A stretch of 17,339 bases of DNA, from positions 1 to 17,339 of the forward strand of contig CALASU010000291.1 in the NCBI GenBank assembly GCA_937888765.1. Direction: 5' to 3'. Numbering within the stretch: position 1 is the first letter of the stretch; each line of letters opens with the position of its first letter. Under the pieces are notes generated by a model. It was not told where the DNA came from, did no database searches, and worked only from the letters and a program-made list of their open reading frames with translations. Positions 1-6,160 of this stretch are shown here, one piece after another. The translations under genes were made by a program, and so were the position numbers. The stretch comes from an uncultured Clostridia bacterium. Lineage in GTDB: Bacteria > Bacillota > Clostridia > Lachnospirales > Anaerotignaceae.

Positions 1-17
1 TTTAAAAATACAAGTCC

Positions 18-512
18 TTAAGCAATCCGTTCTATCCGCAAAAACCGCATCAGCTGTCCATTCTTCATCATCTGACGGAACAATGCAACCCCACAGCAGG
101 AAACAGAAAGGAATTCGCCCAATGCCACCATTGCCATACTCAGCCACAGCGGACTGCCGAACAGATATAATTCGATCCCGATAAAGCTGTTGCAGAACAC
201 CGCCCACATACTTGCACCAAACAGCGTTTTACTGAATCTTGTGATACCGACCATAGCCATTGCCGTACAGCTTGTGCCAAAGACAATGTCCATGATCCCA
301 AAGGGGCTGAAGCAATTCGCAATAAAGCATCCCAGAATCAGCCCGGGTGCATAGCGTCTGTCAATAAACGCCAGCAACACCAGCATCTCCGAAAATCTTA
401 CCTGCACCATGCCAAAGCTCAGCGGTGCAATCATCAGTGTCAACACTGCATAAATCGCCGCAACCAATGCTGTCATTACTAAAAATCTCGTATTTCTTCT
501 GTTTTTTTCCAT
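18..512 (-). CDS. queT: QueT-family ECF transporter substrate-binding (S) subunit
   Basis: A 164-residue, almost entirely hydrophobic membrane protein of the QueT family. These proteins are substrate-specific S components of energy-coupling factor transporters and are thought to import a queuosine precursor, working with shared EcfA/EcfA'/EcfT subunits encoded elsewhere. The family hallmarks are visible: VQVRFSEMLVLLAF near residues 37-50, then GLILGCFIANCFSPFG and DIVFGTSCTAMA. The start MEKNRRNT is chosen because AGGAGG lies about 8 bases upstream at 522-527. The reading frame stays open further upstream, but that stretch runs through a structured leader and lacks membrane character. No ECF ATPase gene lies nearby, as usual for group II ECF systems. 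Family assignment is fairly certain; the exact substrate is inferred from the family. Confidence 0.85.
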   Translation of the reverse strand: MEKNRRNTRFLVMTALVAAIYAVLTLMIAPLSFGMVQVRFSEMLVLLAFIDRRYAPGLILGCFIANCFSPFGIMDIVFGTSCTAMAMVGITRFSKTLFGASMWAVFCNSFIGIELYLFGSPLWLSMAMVALGEFLSVSCCGVALFRQMMKNGQLMRFLRIERIA

Positions 513-539
513 AAAAATAAGCCTCCTGTTTTTTGATTT

Positions 540-600
540 ACGAGATGGTGGGATACGTTGGCAGCTTGCTTGTATCCTTCGCAGGTACATCTCGCTTATG
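540..600 (-). promoter_or_regulatory. Structured 5' leader of queT, candidate riboswitch
   Basis: Read on the minus strand, CGAGATG and CATCTCG form an outer stem. Inside it are a small CCT-GCGA-AGG hairpin and a GGATAC/GTATCC stem with a 15-base loop. The leader ends just before the AAAAAACAGGAGG ribosome binding site, and the CCTG inside it could pair with the CAGG of that site, giving a translational switch. queT genes are often under preQ1 riboswitches, but I could not match this to the preQ1-I, -II or -III consensus, so the ligand is unknown. Confidence 0.4.
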
Positions 601-642
601 TAATTATCTTTTATTATTCTACAACAAACTGTTTCTCTTTGC

Positions 643-689
643 AAGAAAAAAACGATGGCATGATCCAATTCATTCCATCGTTTTTCTTA
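643..689 (-). terminator. Rho-independent terminator after the whiA-crh-like pair
   Basis: AAAACGATGG pairs with CCATCGTTTT around a 16-base loop, and the minus-strand copy runs into a run of T. It lies about 95 bases past the stop of the HPr-like gene and just upstream of the queT leader, so it separates the two units. A-runs on the other flank make it potentially bidirectional. Confidence 0.75.
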
Positions 690-781
690 CTCTGCCAAAG
701 CAGAGTTTTGTCTGTTTTTTCGCAAATATGCCCTTTTTTCAGGACGATACTCTTTATCCTATTGTAAAATGCAGTACTAAA

Positions 782-1024
782 TCAAGACAATACTGCTGCC
801 AGTTCTTCCACTGCTTCTGCTTCGTCTTTCCCATCCGCAGTAATTACTGCAGTCTGACCTTCCTGCATATTCAAAGCAATCGTGCCCATAATACTTTTTG
901 CATTGATCTTCTTTTCGTCGATGCTTACCTGAATTTCAGCTTCAAATTTTCCTGCTGTCTGCACGAAAAAAGCTGCCTGTCTTGCATCTAAAGCAGATTT
1001 GATGGTAATTGTTTTCTGAGTCAT
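782..1024 (-). CDS. HPr-family protein, Crh-like, lacking the active-site histidine
   Basis: An 80-residue HPr-fold protein. In phosphocarrier HPr the motif GxHARPA carries His15, phosphorylated by enzyme I. Here the matching segment reads ALDARQA (residues 11-17), with Asp in the histidine position and Gln for the conserved Pro. The regulatory serine region is intact (NAKSIMGTIAL, Ser44), so phosphorylation by HPr kinase remains possible. This matches Bacillus Crh, a CcpA co-regulator that cannot carry sugar phosphate. Context agrees: as in Bacillus, the gene directly follows whiA, here with a gap of only 2 bases, and its ribosome binding site (AAAGGTGA) lies in the end of whiA. It is probably regulatory rather than a PTS carrier. 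The family is certain; the Crh-like role is inferred. Confidence 0.85.
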   Translation of the reverse strand: MTQKTITIKSALDARQAAFFVQTAGKFEAEIQVSIDEKKINAKSIMGTIALNMQEGQTAVITADGKDEAEAVEELAAVLS

Positions 1025-1026
1025 AC

Positions 1027-1944
1027 TTATTCACCTTTACCCTCTCTGAGTGTTTCCGCAATATTGCTGATTTTTCGCAATCTGTGGTTGACCCCTGATT
1101 TTCCAACAGGTGTCATAAGATACGAGCCTAATTCTTTCAGGCTTTTGTCCGGATATTCCAGACGGACGCGTGCCAGCTCCTGCAGCTGCTCGGGCAGACT
1201 GGACAGACCGATGGTCTTTTCGATATATGCAATATCCTCCAGCTGTTTTACCGCCGCGCCGATGACCTTATTCAGATTTGCCGTTTCGCAGTTGACCTTT
1301 CGGTTAATATCATTCCGCATTTCCTTAACAATCCGCACATTTTCCAGATCCATCAAGGCAAGCGGTGCTTCCATTATGTTCAGAAGGTCTACGATCTGCT
1401 CGCCCTCTTTTAAGTACACAACGAAATGCTCTTTTCTGTCCATCATCTTTGCATCCAGACCAAAGGAATTGATACAGGTCTGCAATTCTTCTGCAACTGA
1501 CGCTTTTGTCAGCGCAAATTCCAGATGATAGTTTTTTTCCGGATCATTAACCGACCCAACCGCAATAAATGCCCCACGGATGTAGGCACGGCGACAGCAA
1601 GGATCTTCTGCTTCTGCATGTTGCACACATTCCTGAAAATAGATACTCTCCCCGAGAATCCGTTCCGTATCTTCATGACTGCGGACAAACAAAGTATACA
1701 TCTGCTTCTGTCCGCTGCTTCTGATGGATACATCAGCTATAATATTAAAAGCATTTTGCAATAATGTAAAGCATTTTTTCGCGGCGACAAAATTCTCGGT
1801 CTGTATTTTTAAACAAAAATTCTGCCCGAATGCCAGTGTCTGTCCACAGATATTGACAAACGCCGCCGCTTCTGCTATCTCGCAATGGCTTCCCTTTCCA
1901 AAATGAGCGGATAACTCTCCCTTAACCTTAGACGAAAATGACAA
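1027..1944 (-). CDS. whiA: DNA-binding protein WhiA
   Basis: A 305-residue WhiA homologue. The protein has an N-terminal WhiA domain (KVKGELSAHFG at residues 6-16), a central degenerate LAGLIDADG-homing-endonuclease-like fold (RRAYIRGAFIAVGSVNDP, about residues 119-136) and the diagnostic C-terminal helix-turn-helix (RLEYPDKSLKELG followed by PVGKSGVNHRLRKI). WhiA regulates sporulation and division genes in Streptomyces and affects division and chromosome segregation in Firmicutes. The frame is open further upstream, but the correct start is a TTG at 1942-1944: AGGAGGGG sits just upstream and the MSFSSKVKGEL beginning matches the family. The upstream extension would be translated from a repeat cluster. 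It forms a pair with the HPr-like gene. The usual upstream partners rapZ and yvcK are absent here; gerAC lies upstream instead. Confidence 0.93.
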   Translation of the reverse strand: MSFSSKVKGELSAHFGKGSHCEIAEAAAFVNICGQTLAFGQNFCLKIQTENFVAAKKCFTLLQNAFNIIADVSIRSSGQKQMYTLFVRSHEDTERILGESIYFQECVQHAEAEDPCCRRAYIRGAFIAVGSVNDPEKNYHLEFALTKASVAEELQTCINSFGLDAKMMDRKEHFVVYLKEGEQIVDLLNIMEAPLALMDLENVRIVKEMRNDINRKVNCETANLNKVIGAAVKQLEDIAYIEKTIGLSSLPEQLQELARVRLEYPDKSLKELGSYLMTPVGKSGVNHRLRKISNIAETLREGKGE

Positions 1945-1963
1945 AATTACCCCTCCTTTTCTT

Positions 1964-2104
1964 TTTGAGGGACTCTGTCCCTCAAACTCCCTGCGAGGGG
2001 AATGATTCCCCTCGACCCCCATTTGCATCCGCATACATATGCGGATGCGGTATCGGGTGCAGGGGCTGAGCTCCTGCTGGGGGTATTGGGGGCAAAGCCC
2101 CCAA
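1964..2104 (-). repeat. Cluster of back-to-back perfect inverted repeats
   Basis: The gap between gerAC and whiA holds several independent hairpins: 1964-1986 (10-bp stem, TTTGAGGGAC), 1994-2014 (9-bp stem, CGAGGGGAA), 2025-2048 (11-bp stem, GCATCCGCATA, 2-base loop), a weaker one at 2059-2077, and 2086-2104 (8-bp stem, TTGGGGGC with AAA loop). None has a good T-run. The last may stabilise or end the gerA transcript and the first lies just upstream of the whiA ribosome binding site. The pattern looks like a dispersed intergenic repeat rather than a single terminator. Confidence 0.6.
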
Positions 2105-2109
2105 GGTCT

Positions 2110-3180
2110 TTATCTCCGTCTGCCGATGTCTTTCAATTGCAGCTGCGGGATAATTTCAAACGTCAGCGTTTCCCATTCCACGGCGAAGCCTGCCCGTTCT
2201 GCCCGTGGCAGGATCCCGAACAGATCCCTCCCTGCGCTTTCGGCACGTCTGAGTGTATGCTCGATCTCGTGTCTGATCTCCTGTTCAAACCGCTGTTTCA
2301 TGGCTTCGTGCGTTTCGGGAGAGAGAAAACCGCCCTCTCCGCCCTGCAATGTGCCTGCAAGCGGCAGTGTGATACTGCAAAGCAATTTATTATTCTGCAA
2401 GGGGGTAAAGGTATATCTGACATCGCTTTTCGTAATTCCCAGCGGAAGTACCTCGCCATGATATTCTGTTTCGAGCAATGCCCCCTCCGCTTCGCCAAGC
2501 AGGAACAGATAGCCCCGCTCTTCTGCATTTTTCAGAAAATACGCCGTATCCTCCGTAACTGCCATCCCCCCGCCGAGCCGCAGTTTTTTCTCTTTCTTTT
2601 CGCCTGTTTCCTCTACGGAAATGCGGGGCAGAACGGCACAATTCCCCTGCTCCTGCCACTCTGTCAGAAAGGTGTCTAAGTCCATACCCTTTGTCACGGC
2701 AACCTCTCTTGCCGTATTTTTATAGAAATCCCATAGAAACAGCCCTGTCTTGCCATCCTCTTTCATTGCGGCATCCACACAATCCGCCGCTGTATTCTCC
2801 GTTGCCAGAAGCATCACTTTTTCCGACACCGTGCGGCTTCGCTCCAGTTCCCGCAGAAATGCCATCAGCTCCCGTTCCTCCCGCAGGATATCCGCACCGA
2901 TGATGACGGTTTTCAGCTGTCCCAGATCTGTCTTTCGGGAAGTACGGCAGTCCACCTGTGCCACGGCTTCCGCAAGGGTCTGGGCTTCAGCGGTATAGAC
3001 CTCGGCTTCGCCTGTATCCATATTGGCAGGGGCAAAGCTGAATCTGCACGCATCCCCGCTTTTATCCACACCCAGAGTGATGATAAAAGCCCGATCCTCC
3101 GGGTCTTTCCGATCCCAGCAGCCTGTAAGCATCAACGGCAGAACTGCCAGAAGTACCAGAAATACCAATCGTTTACGCAT
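2110..3180 (-). CDS. gerAC: Ger(x)C-family spore germination lipoprotein
   Basis: A 356-residue GerAC-type lipoprotein, the C subunit of a GerA-class nutrient germinant receptor anchored to the outer face of the spore inner membrane. It starts MRKRLVFLVLLAVLPLMLTG, followed by the lipobox cysteine (LTGC) and the family signature CWDRKDPEDRAFIITLGVDK. The C-terminal part (ETHEAMKQRFEQEIRHEIEHTLRRAE) matches the long helix typical of Ger(x)C proteins. The start at 3180 places the signal peptide at the N-terminus; the frame is open upstream, but that part is a shadow of the gerAB frame. The start overlaps the end of gerAB by 8 bases, so the two are translationally coupled. Which germinant is recognised cannot be read from sequence. 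Confidence 0.92.
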   Translation of the reverse strand: MRKRLVFLVLLAVLPLMLTGCWDRKDPEDRAFIITLGVDKSGDACRFSFAPANMDTGEAEVYTAEAQTLAEAVAQVDCRTSRKTDLGQLKTVIIGADILREERELMAFLRELERSRTVSEKVMLLATENTAADCVDAAMKEDGKTGLFLWDFYKNTAREVAVTKGMDLDTFLTEWQEQGNCAVLPRISVEETGEKKEKKLRLGGGMAVTEDTAYFLKNAEERGYLFLLGEAEGALLETEYHGEVLPLGITKSDVRYTFTPLQNNKLLCSITLPLAGTLQGGEGGFLSPETHEAMKQRFEQEIRHEIEHTLRRAESAGRDLFGILPRAERAGFAVEWETLTFEIIPQLQLKDIGRRR

Positions 3181-4264
3181 CCCGCTTTCCCCCTTTCCGT
3201 AACAACAGCAGTCCAAACGGCAGTATCCCCAAATAGAGCAGCTGTAACCACGGCGCAATCTCCATCCGCAGACGATATGCCATTGTAAGATTTTCGGGCA
3301 GGAAAGACACCACCCAGAGCAGTACCGCCACACTCCAGAGCCATTGTTTCCGCTTATCCCGTATCTGCGGAAACAGCCGCACCGCCAGATACACCACCGC
3401 AAGCAGTACCCCCGAAACGAACACCACTGCCGAGCACATCCAGAACCACAGGAAAACCACATCCTGCCGTGTCAGAAAAATTCCCGTAAAGCTGACCCTC
3501 TCAAACAACTGCAAGGTTGGCAGGAGCTTTTCGGAAAGCGGAACAGCACCGAATGCCGCCAGAGAAAGCAGAACGATTCCCGTTACAACTGCCCCGAGCA
3601 GTGCCGTACTGCCGAGAACTGCCCGTTTCGCCTGTTTCGGCTTTTTCAGATAGGGAAAGAGAAAATACAGAAACGGTAACCCTTGGAATACCACACTGAC
3701 AGCACCAACACCCGAAACAAGTCCCCTTACAGACGGCAGTTCCAAAGGCAGAAGCCGCTGATATTCGGCAGTCACTGCCACCGCAAGCAGTAAAAGTCCC
3801 AGAGGAATCACCGTAAAGAAAAACAGGATCTCCGCCAGCCGCCCATAGGCTTCGATACCCTTGCCCGCCAGAAAGCCGCACAACAGCAGCAGAACAGGCG
3901 AAAGTACCCATACAGGCGTATTGGGGAGCATAGAACGACAGACCACTTCGCTGAAAATCCGCAGTTCGCACGCCCCGTCAAACAGAAACTTTCCCGCCAG
4001 ACCAAGCAATACCGCCGTTCCTGCGATATTCCCAAAAATACCCTTGCACCATCTGACGATGTCCCCGTTCTGTTCGCTCAGCATGGACAAAAGCAGAGAA
4101 ACCCCCGCAAATACGCCCCCGCCAAGCAACGCCACAATCCAGCACTCCCGCCCGCTCTGTACTGCAAGCTCCGCAGGCAGAAACAGCACCGCCGTACCGA
4201 AGCACTGCAACAGCAGAAGTGCCTGCAGCTGTCTGAGTGAAATCTTTTTGTTATTCACAAACAT
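3173..4264 (-). CDS. gerAB: GerAB-type endospore germination permease
   Basis: A 363-residue polytopic membrane protein with about ten hydrophobic segments, of the GerAB/spore permease family (amino acid-polyamine-organocation fold). In GerA receptors this subunit binds the nutrient germinant. It starts MFVNNKKISLRQLQALLLLQ, typical for the family. The ATG overlaps the TGA of gerAA by one base (TGATG), which fixes the start; an upstream in-frame ATG would lie deep inside gerAA. It ends with a basic tail (LLLLRKGGKRDA) that overlaps the start of gerAC. The tight overlaps support one co-translated receptor operon. Subunit identity is confident; ligand unknown. Confidence 0.92.
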   Translation of the reverse strand: MFVNNKKISLRQLQALLLLQCFGTAVLFLPAELAVQSGRECWIVALLGGGVFAGVSLLLSMLSEQNGDIVRWCKGIFGNIAGTAVLLGLAGKFLFDGACELRIFSEVVCRSMLPNTPVWVLSPVLLLLCGFLAGKGIEAYGRLAEILFFFTVIPLGLLLLAVAVTAEYQRLLPLELPSVRGLVSGVGAVSVVFQGLPFLYFLFPYLKKPKQAKRAVLGSTALLGAVVTGIVLLSLAAFGAVPLSEKLLPTLQLFERVSFTGIFLTRQDVVFLWFWMCSAVVFVSGVLLAVVYLAVRLFPQIRDKRKQWLWSVAVLLWVVSFLPENLTMAYRLRMEIAPWLQLLYLGILPFGLLLLRKGGKRDA

Positions 4265-5769
4265 CAGTTGTCCCCCTCTCTTCTGCGGCTGTCGGCTCTG
4301 GCAAAAATCGGTCTGTGCTTCATCTTGTTGAGCGGAAGCCGCACAATGCTGTCCTCCCAGTCCGCATCCCCATTGACAGAAGAGGAACAAAAGGGATACA
4401 GATATGGGATACCATACGAAGTCAGTCCGCACAGATGCATCAGCAGAAACAGCAGTGCCGCCCAGACCCCGAACAGCCCGAACACCGCCGCCGCCAGAAT
4501 CACTATATACTTACTCAGCCGCAGACCCGAAACCATCGCCACATTGGGAATGACAAAGGAGCAGATTCCCGTCAGTGCCGATACGATCACGACCGCAGGA
4601 CTGACAAGCCCCGCTTCCACAGCTGCCGAGCCAATGATGATACCGCCGACAATCCCGATGGTAGAGCTGACAGGCGACGGCAGTCTTACCCCCGCTTCCC
4701 GCAGCAGTTCAAACGCCAGTTCCATGATAATGACTTCCCCCACCACGGAAAACGGAATCGCCGCACGGGTCGATGCAATCTTCAGAGCCAATGCTGTCGG
4801 CAATAGTTCGGGATGATAGACCGCATACGCAATATATGCCCCCGGAAGCAGTACCGTAAGCAATGCCGCACCGTACCGAATCAGTCGGATAAAGCTCATG
4901 ATCTCCCATCTGTCGTAATAATCCTCTGCCGCCTGAAAAAAGGTGTTCAGCGTGGCTGGCAGAAGAATCGCATAGGGGGTATTATCCAACAACAGCACCA
5001 CACGCCCCTCAAGAAGTGCCGAAGCCGTTTTGTCGGGACGTTCCGTCATCTGTAATTGCGGAAAAGGCGAATACTTCCGCTGTTCCAGAAGCTGTTCCGC
5101 ATAGCCGCTGTCGGGCAAAAAGTCCAGATCCATGCTGTCAAGCTGTGATTCTATCCGCTCCAGAATCTCGGGACGGACTAAATCCTGCATATACAATACT
5201 GCCAGATCAGACTTACTCCGTCTGCCGAGTTTCTTCCGTTTCAGCTTCAGCCGTGTATCCCGAATACGGCGGCGAGTCAGTACAATATTCATCGCCATCA
5301 CTTCCGTAAAGGCATCCTTCGGTCCCTGCACAACAACCTCTGTTTCGGCTTTGTTTACCCCACGGGAGGGAAAGCCCTTCGTGGAAGCCTGCAAGGCAAA
5401 ATCGTTCCCATCCATGAAAACGACCGTATCCCCCAGAAGCACTGCATCATATACTTTCTCTAATTCCGTCAGCTTCGTTACCTCGCCAATAGAGATCACG
5501 CTCTGCATCAGCTGTTCCAGAAGCCCCTCTGGGTCGTTTCCCTCTGTGCCGTTTTCTCCTGTCAGAGCATCCCTCGTCATGGCATTGGTCATAATAAAAT
5601 CCTGCATTGCCATCAGATTGATCATATTGTCGGTATAAATCAGAAAAATGCGTCCTTCCCCGCCCCCGCTTACAGGGATGCGAAATTCCCGCATCACAAT
5701 GTCCCCGCAGTCACGGAATGTTTCCCGAATCTCGGCTATATTCCTGTCTAACGCCTTTACAATCTCCAT
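4264..5769 (-). CDS. gerAA: GerAA-type spore germination protein
   Basis: A 501-residue GerA-family protein, the A subunit of the germinant receptor. The N-terminal half is soluble (about residues 1-280, including REIRETFRD-like and DFIMTNAMTRDAL segments). The membrane half includes the conserved LLEGRVVLLLDNTPYAILLP, EDYYDRWEIMSFIRLIRYGA and PSPVSSTIGIVGGIIIGSAA segments, all typical of the family. The length is normal. The start is supported by AAGGAG about 9 bases upstream. It is the first gene of gerAA-gerAB-gerAC and is preceded by a sigma-G-like promoter, as expected for genes expressed in the forespore. The A subunits are thought to form the oligomeric ion channel that opens on germinant binding. 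Confidence 0.94.
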   Translation of the reverse strand: MEIVKALDRNIAEIRETFRDCGDIVMREFRIPVSGGGEGRIFLIYTDNMINLMAMQDFIMTNAMTRDALTGENGTEGNDPEGLLEQLMQSVISIGEVTKLTELEKVYDAVLLGDTVVFMDGNDFALQASTKGFPSRGVNKAETEVVVQGPKDAFTEVMAMNIVLTRRRIRDTRLKLKRKKLGRRSKSDLAVLYMQDLVRPEILERIESQLDSMDLDFLPDSGYAEQLLEQRKYSPFPQLQMTERPDKTASALLEGRVVLLLDNTPYAILLPATLNTFFQAAEDYYDRWEIMSFIRLIRYGAALLTVLLPGAYIAYAVYHPELLPTALALKIASTRAAIPFSVVGEVIIMELAFELLREAGVRLPSPVSSTIGIVGGIIIGSAAVEAGLVSPAVVIVSALTGICSFVIPNVAMVSGLRLSKYIVILAAAVFGLFGVWAALLFLLMHLCGLTSYGIPYLYPFCSSSVNGDADWEDSIVRLPLNKMKHRPIFARADSRRREGDN

Positions 5770-5789
5770 TTTTCCACACTCCTTTTGGC

Positions 5790-5818
5790 TAGTCTGTGGA
5801 AAAACATCTGTTTTATAC
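5790..5818 (-). promoter_or_regulatory. Candidate sigma-G promoter of the gerA operon
   Basis: On the minus strand GTATA (5814-5818) and CAGACTA (5790-5796) are separated by 17 bases. The sigma-G consensus is GHATR, 17-18 bases, CATWHTA, so only one position of the -10 differs. The predicted start lies about 14 bases before the gerAA ATG, at the ribosome binding site, so the leader would be very short. Inference from consensus only. Confidence 0.4.
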
Positions 5819-5827
5819 CACGAAAAA

Positions 5828-5866
5828 AAGGCTCATCTTGTCAAAAGATGAGCCTTCGTGTATACT
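5828..5866 (+). promoter_or_regulatory. Toxin promoter of TA locus 1, with its -35 inside a hairpin
   Basis: TTGTCA at 5838-5843 and TATACT at 5861-5866 are spaced by 17 bases. The -35 lies in the loop of a perfect 12-bp hairpin (5828-5839/5845-5856, AAGGCTCATCTT). On the minus strand this hairpin ends in seven T, so it also works as a terminator for leftward transcripts, protecting the gerA promoter region from antisense and tolC-side read-through. Confidence 0.75.
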
Positions 5867-5916
5867 GTTGTTACTGCCTTCGGGTGGTCATGATTCACGA
5901 AAGGAGGTGAATCATA

Positions 5917-5982
5917 ATGGAAATCTATAACTTTTTAGTGTCTGTATTGGCATCCATCACAGCATATTACATCTGCAAGTGA
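5917..5982 (+). CDS. Small hydrophobic peptide, Fst-like toxin family, copy 1 (premature stop)
   Basis: A 21-residue peptide, MEIYNFLVSVLASITAYYIC plus a final K, one transmembrane span. It belongs to a local family of four that share SVLASV.AYYICKWLDR. Here the Trp codon TGG of ICKW is TGA, so the charged tail is lost; the remaining codons (L D H, then TAA at 5992) are still recognisable. The ribosome binding site AGGAGG (5903-5907 region) lies in the loop of ATGATTCAC/GTGAATCAT, so translation is probably restrained. Small membrane toxins with a C-terminal WLD-type tail occur in the Fst family of type I systems; the assignment here is by size, topology and locus architecture. It may be a decaying copy, or a shortened but active one. 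Confidence 0.7.
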   Translation: MEIYNFLVSVLASITAYYICK

Positions 5983-6016
5983 CTGGATCACTAAGGACAG
6001 CTAGGTGCAACTCCTA

Positions 6017-6111
6017 GGAAAAACCCCCTGTGCGGCAACACAGGGGGTTCTTTTTTCACCGTAAGGGGTGAATCACTTGGATACTTTCTATAACTTTTTA
6101 GCTCTTGGCTT
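6017..6111 (-). ncRNA. Predicted antisense antitoxin RNA of TA locus 1
   Basis: A consensus promoter (TTGACA at 6141-6146, 17 bases, TATTAT at 6118-6123) fires leftwards and the RNA ends at the shared hairpin, about 95 nt. Near its 5' end it carries the complement of TCTATAACTTTTTAG, a 15-base perfect direct repeat found both at 6087-6101 and in the toxin codons at 5924-5938. It also carries GGTGAATCA (6067-6075), repeated at the ribosome binding site hairpin (5906-5914). It can therefore pair with the toxin start region, as RNAII does with fst mRNA. Confidence 0.75.
6022..6056. terminator. Bidirectional terminator of TA locus 1
   Basis: An 11-bp perfect stem (AACCCCCTGTG, 6022-6032, with 6039-6049) and loop CGGCAA. 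It is followed by a T-run on plus, and by TTTTT on minus, so the toxin mRNA and the convergent antisense RNA overlap through it. A short CTAGG/CCTAG hairpin (6001-6017) precedes it. Confidence 0.85.
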
Positions 6112-6160
6112 ATTATTATAATACACCGAGCACAAAAATATGTCAACTTTCTTTCATGAC

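Noticed and set aside
540..600. A preQ1-I riboswitch, suggested by the AAAAAACAGGAGG tail
   Set aside because: The hairpin loop lacks the bases needed to pair with the A-rich tail, and an outer stem absent from preQ1-I encloses the structure.
1945..2034. An N-terminal extension of WhiA starting at an upstream ATG
   Set aside because: It would be translated from the inverted-repeat cluster, does not match WhiA, and the TTG start has a strong ribosome binding site.
5980..5982. TGA read as tryptophan to complete the KWLDH tail of toxin copy 1
   Set aside because: All other genes here use TGG for Trp and TGA as a stop (for example gerAA and the HPr-like gene), so recoding is unlikely.
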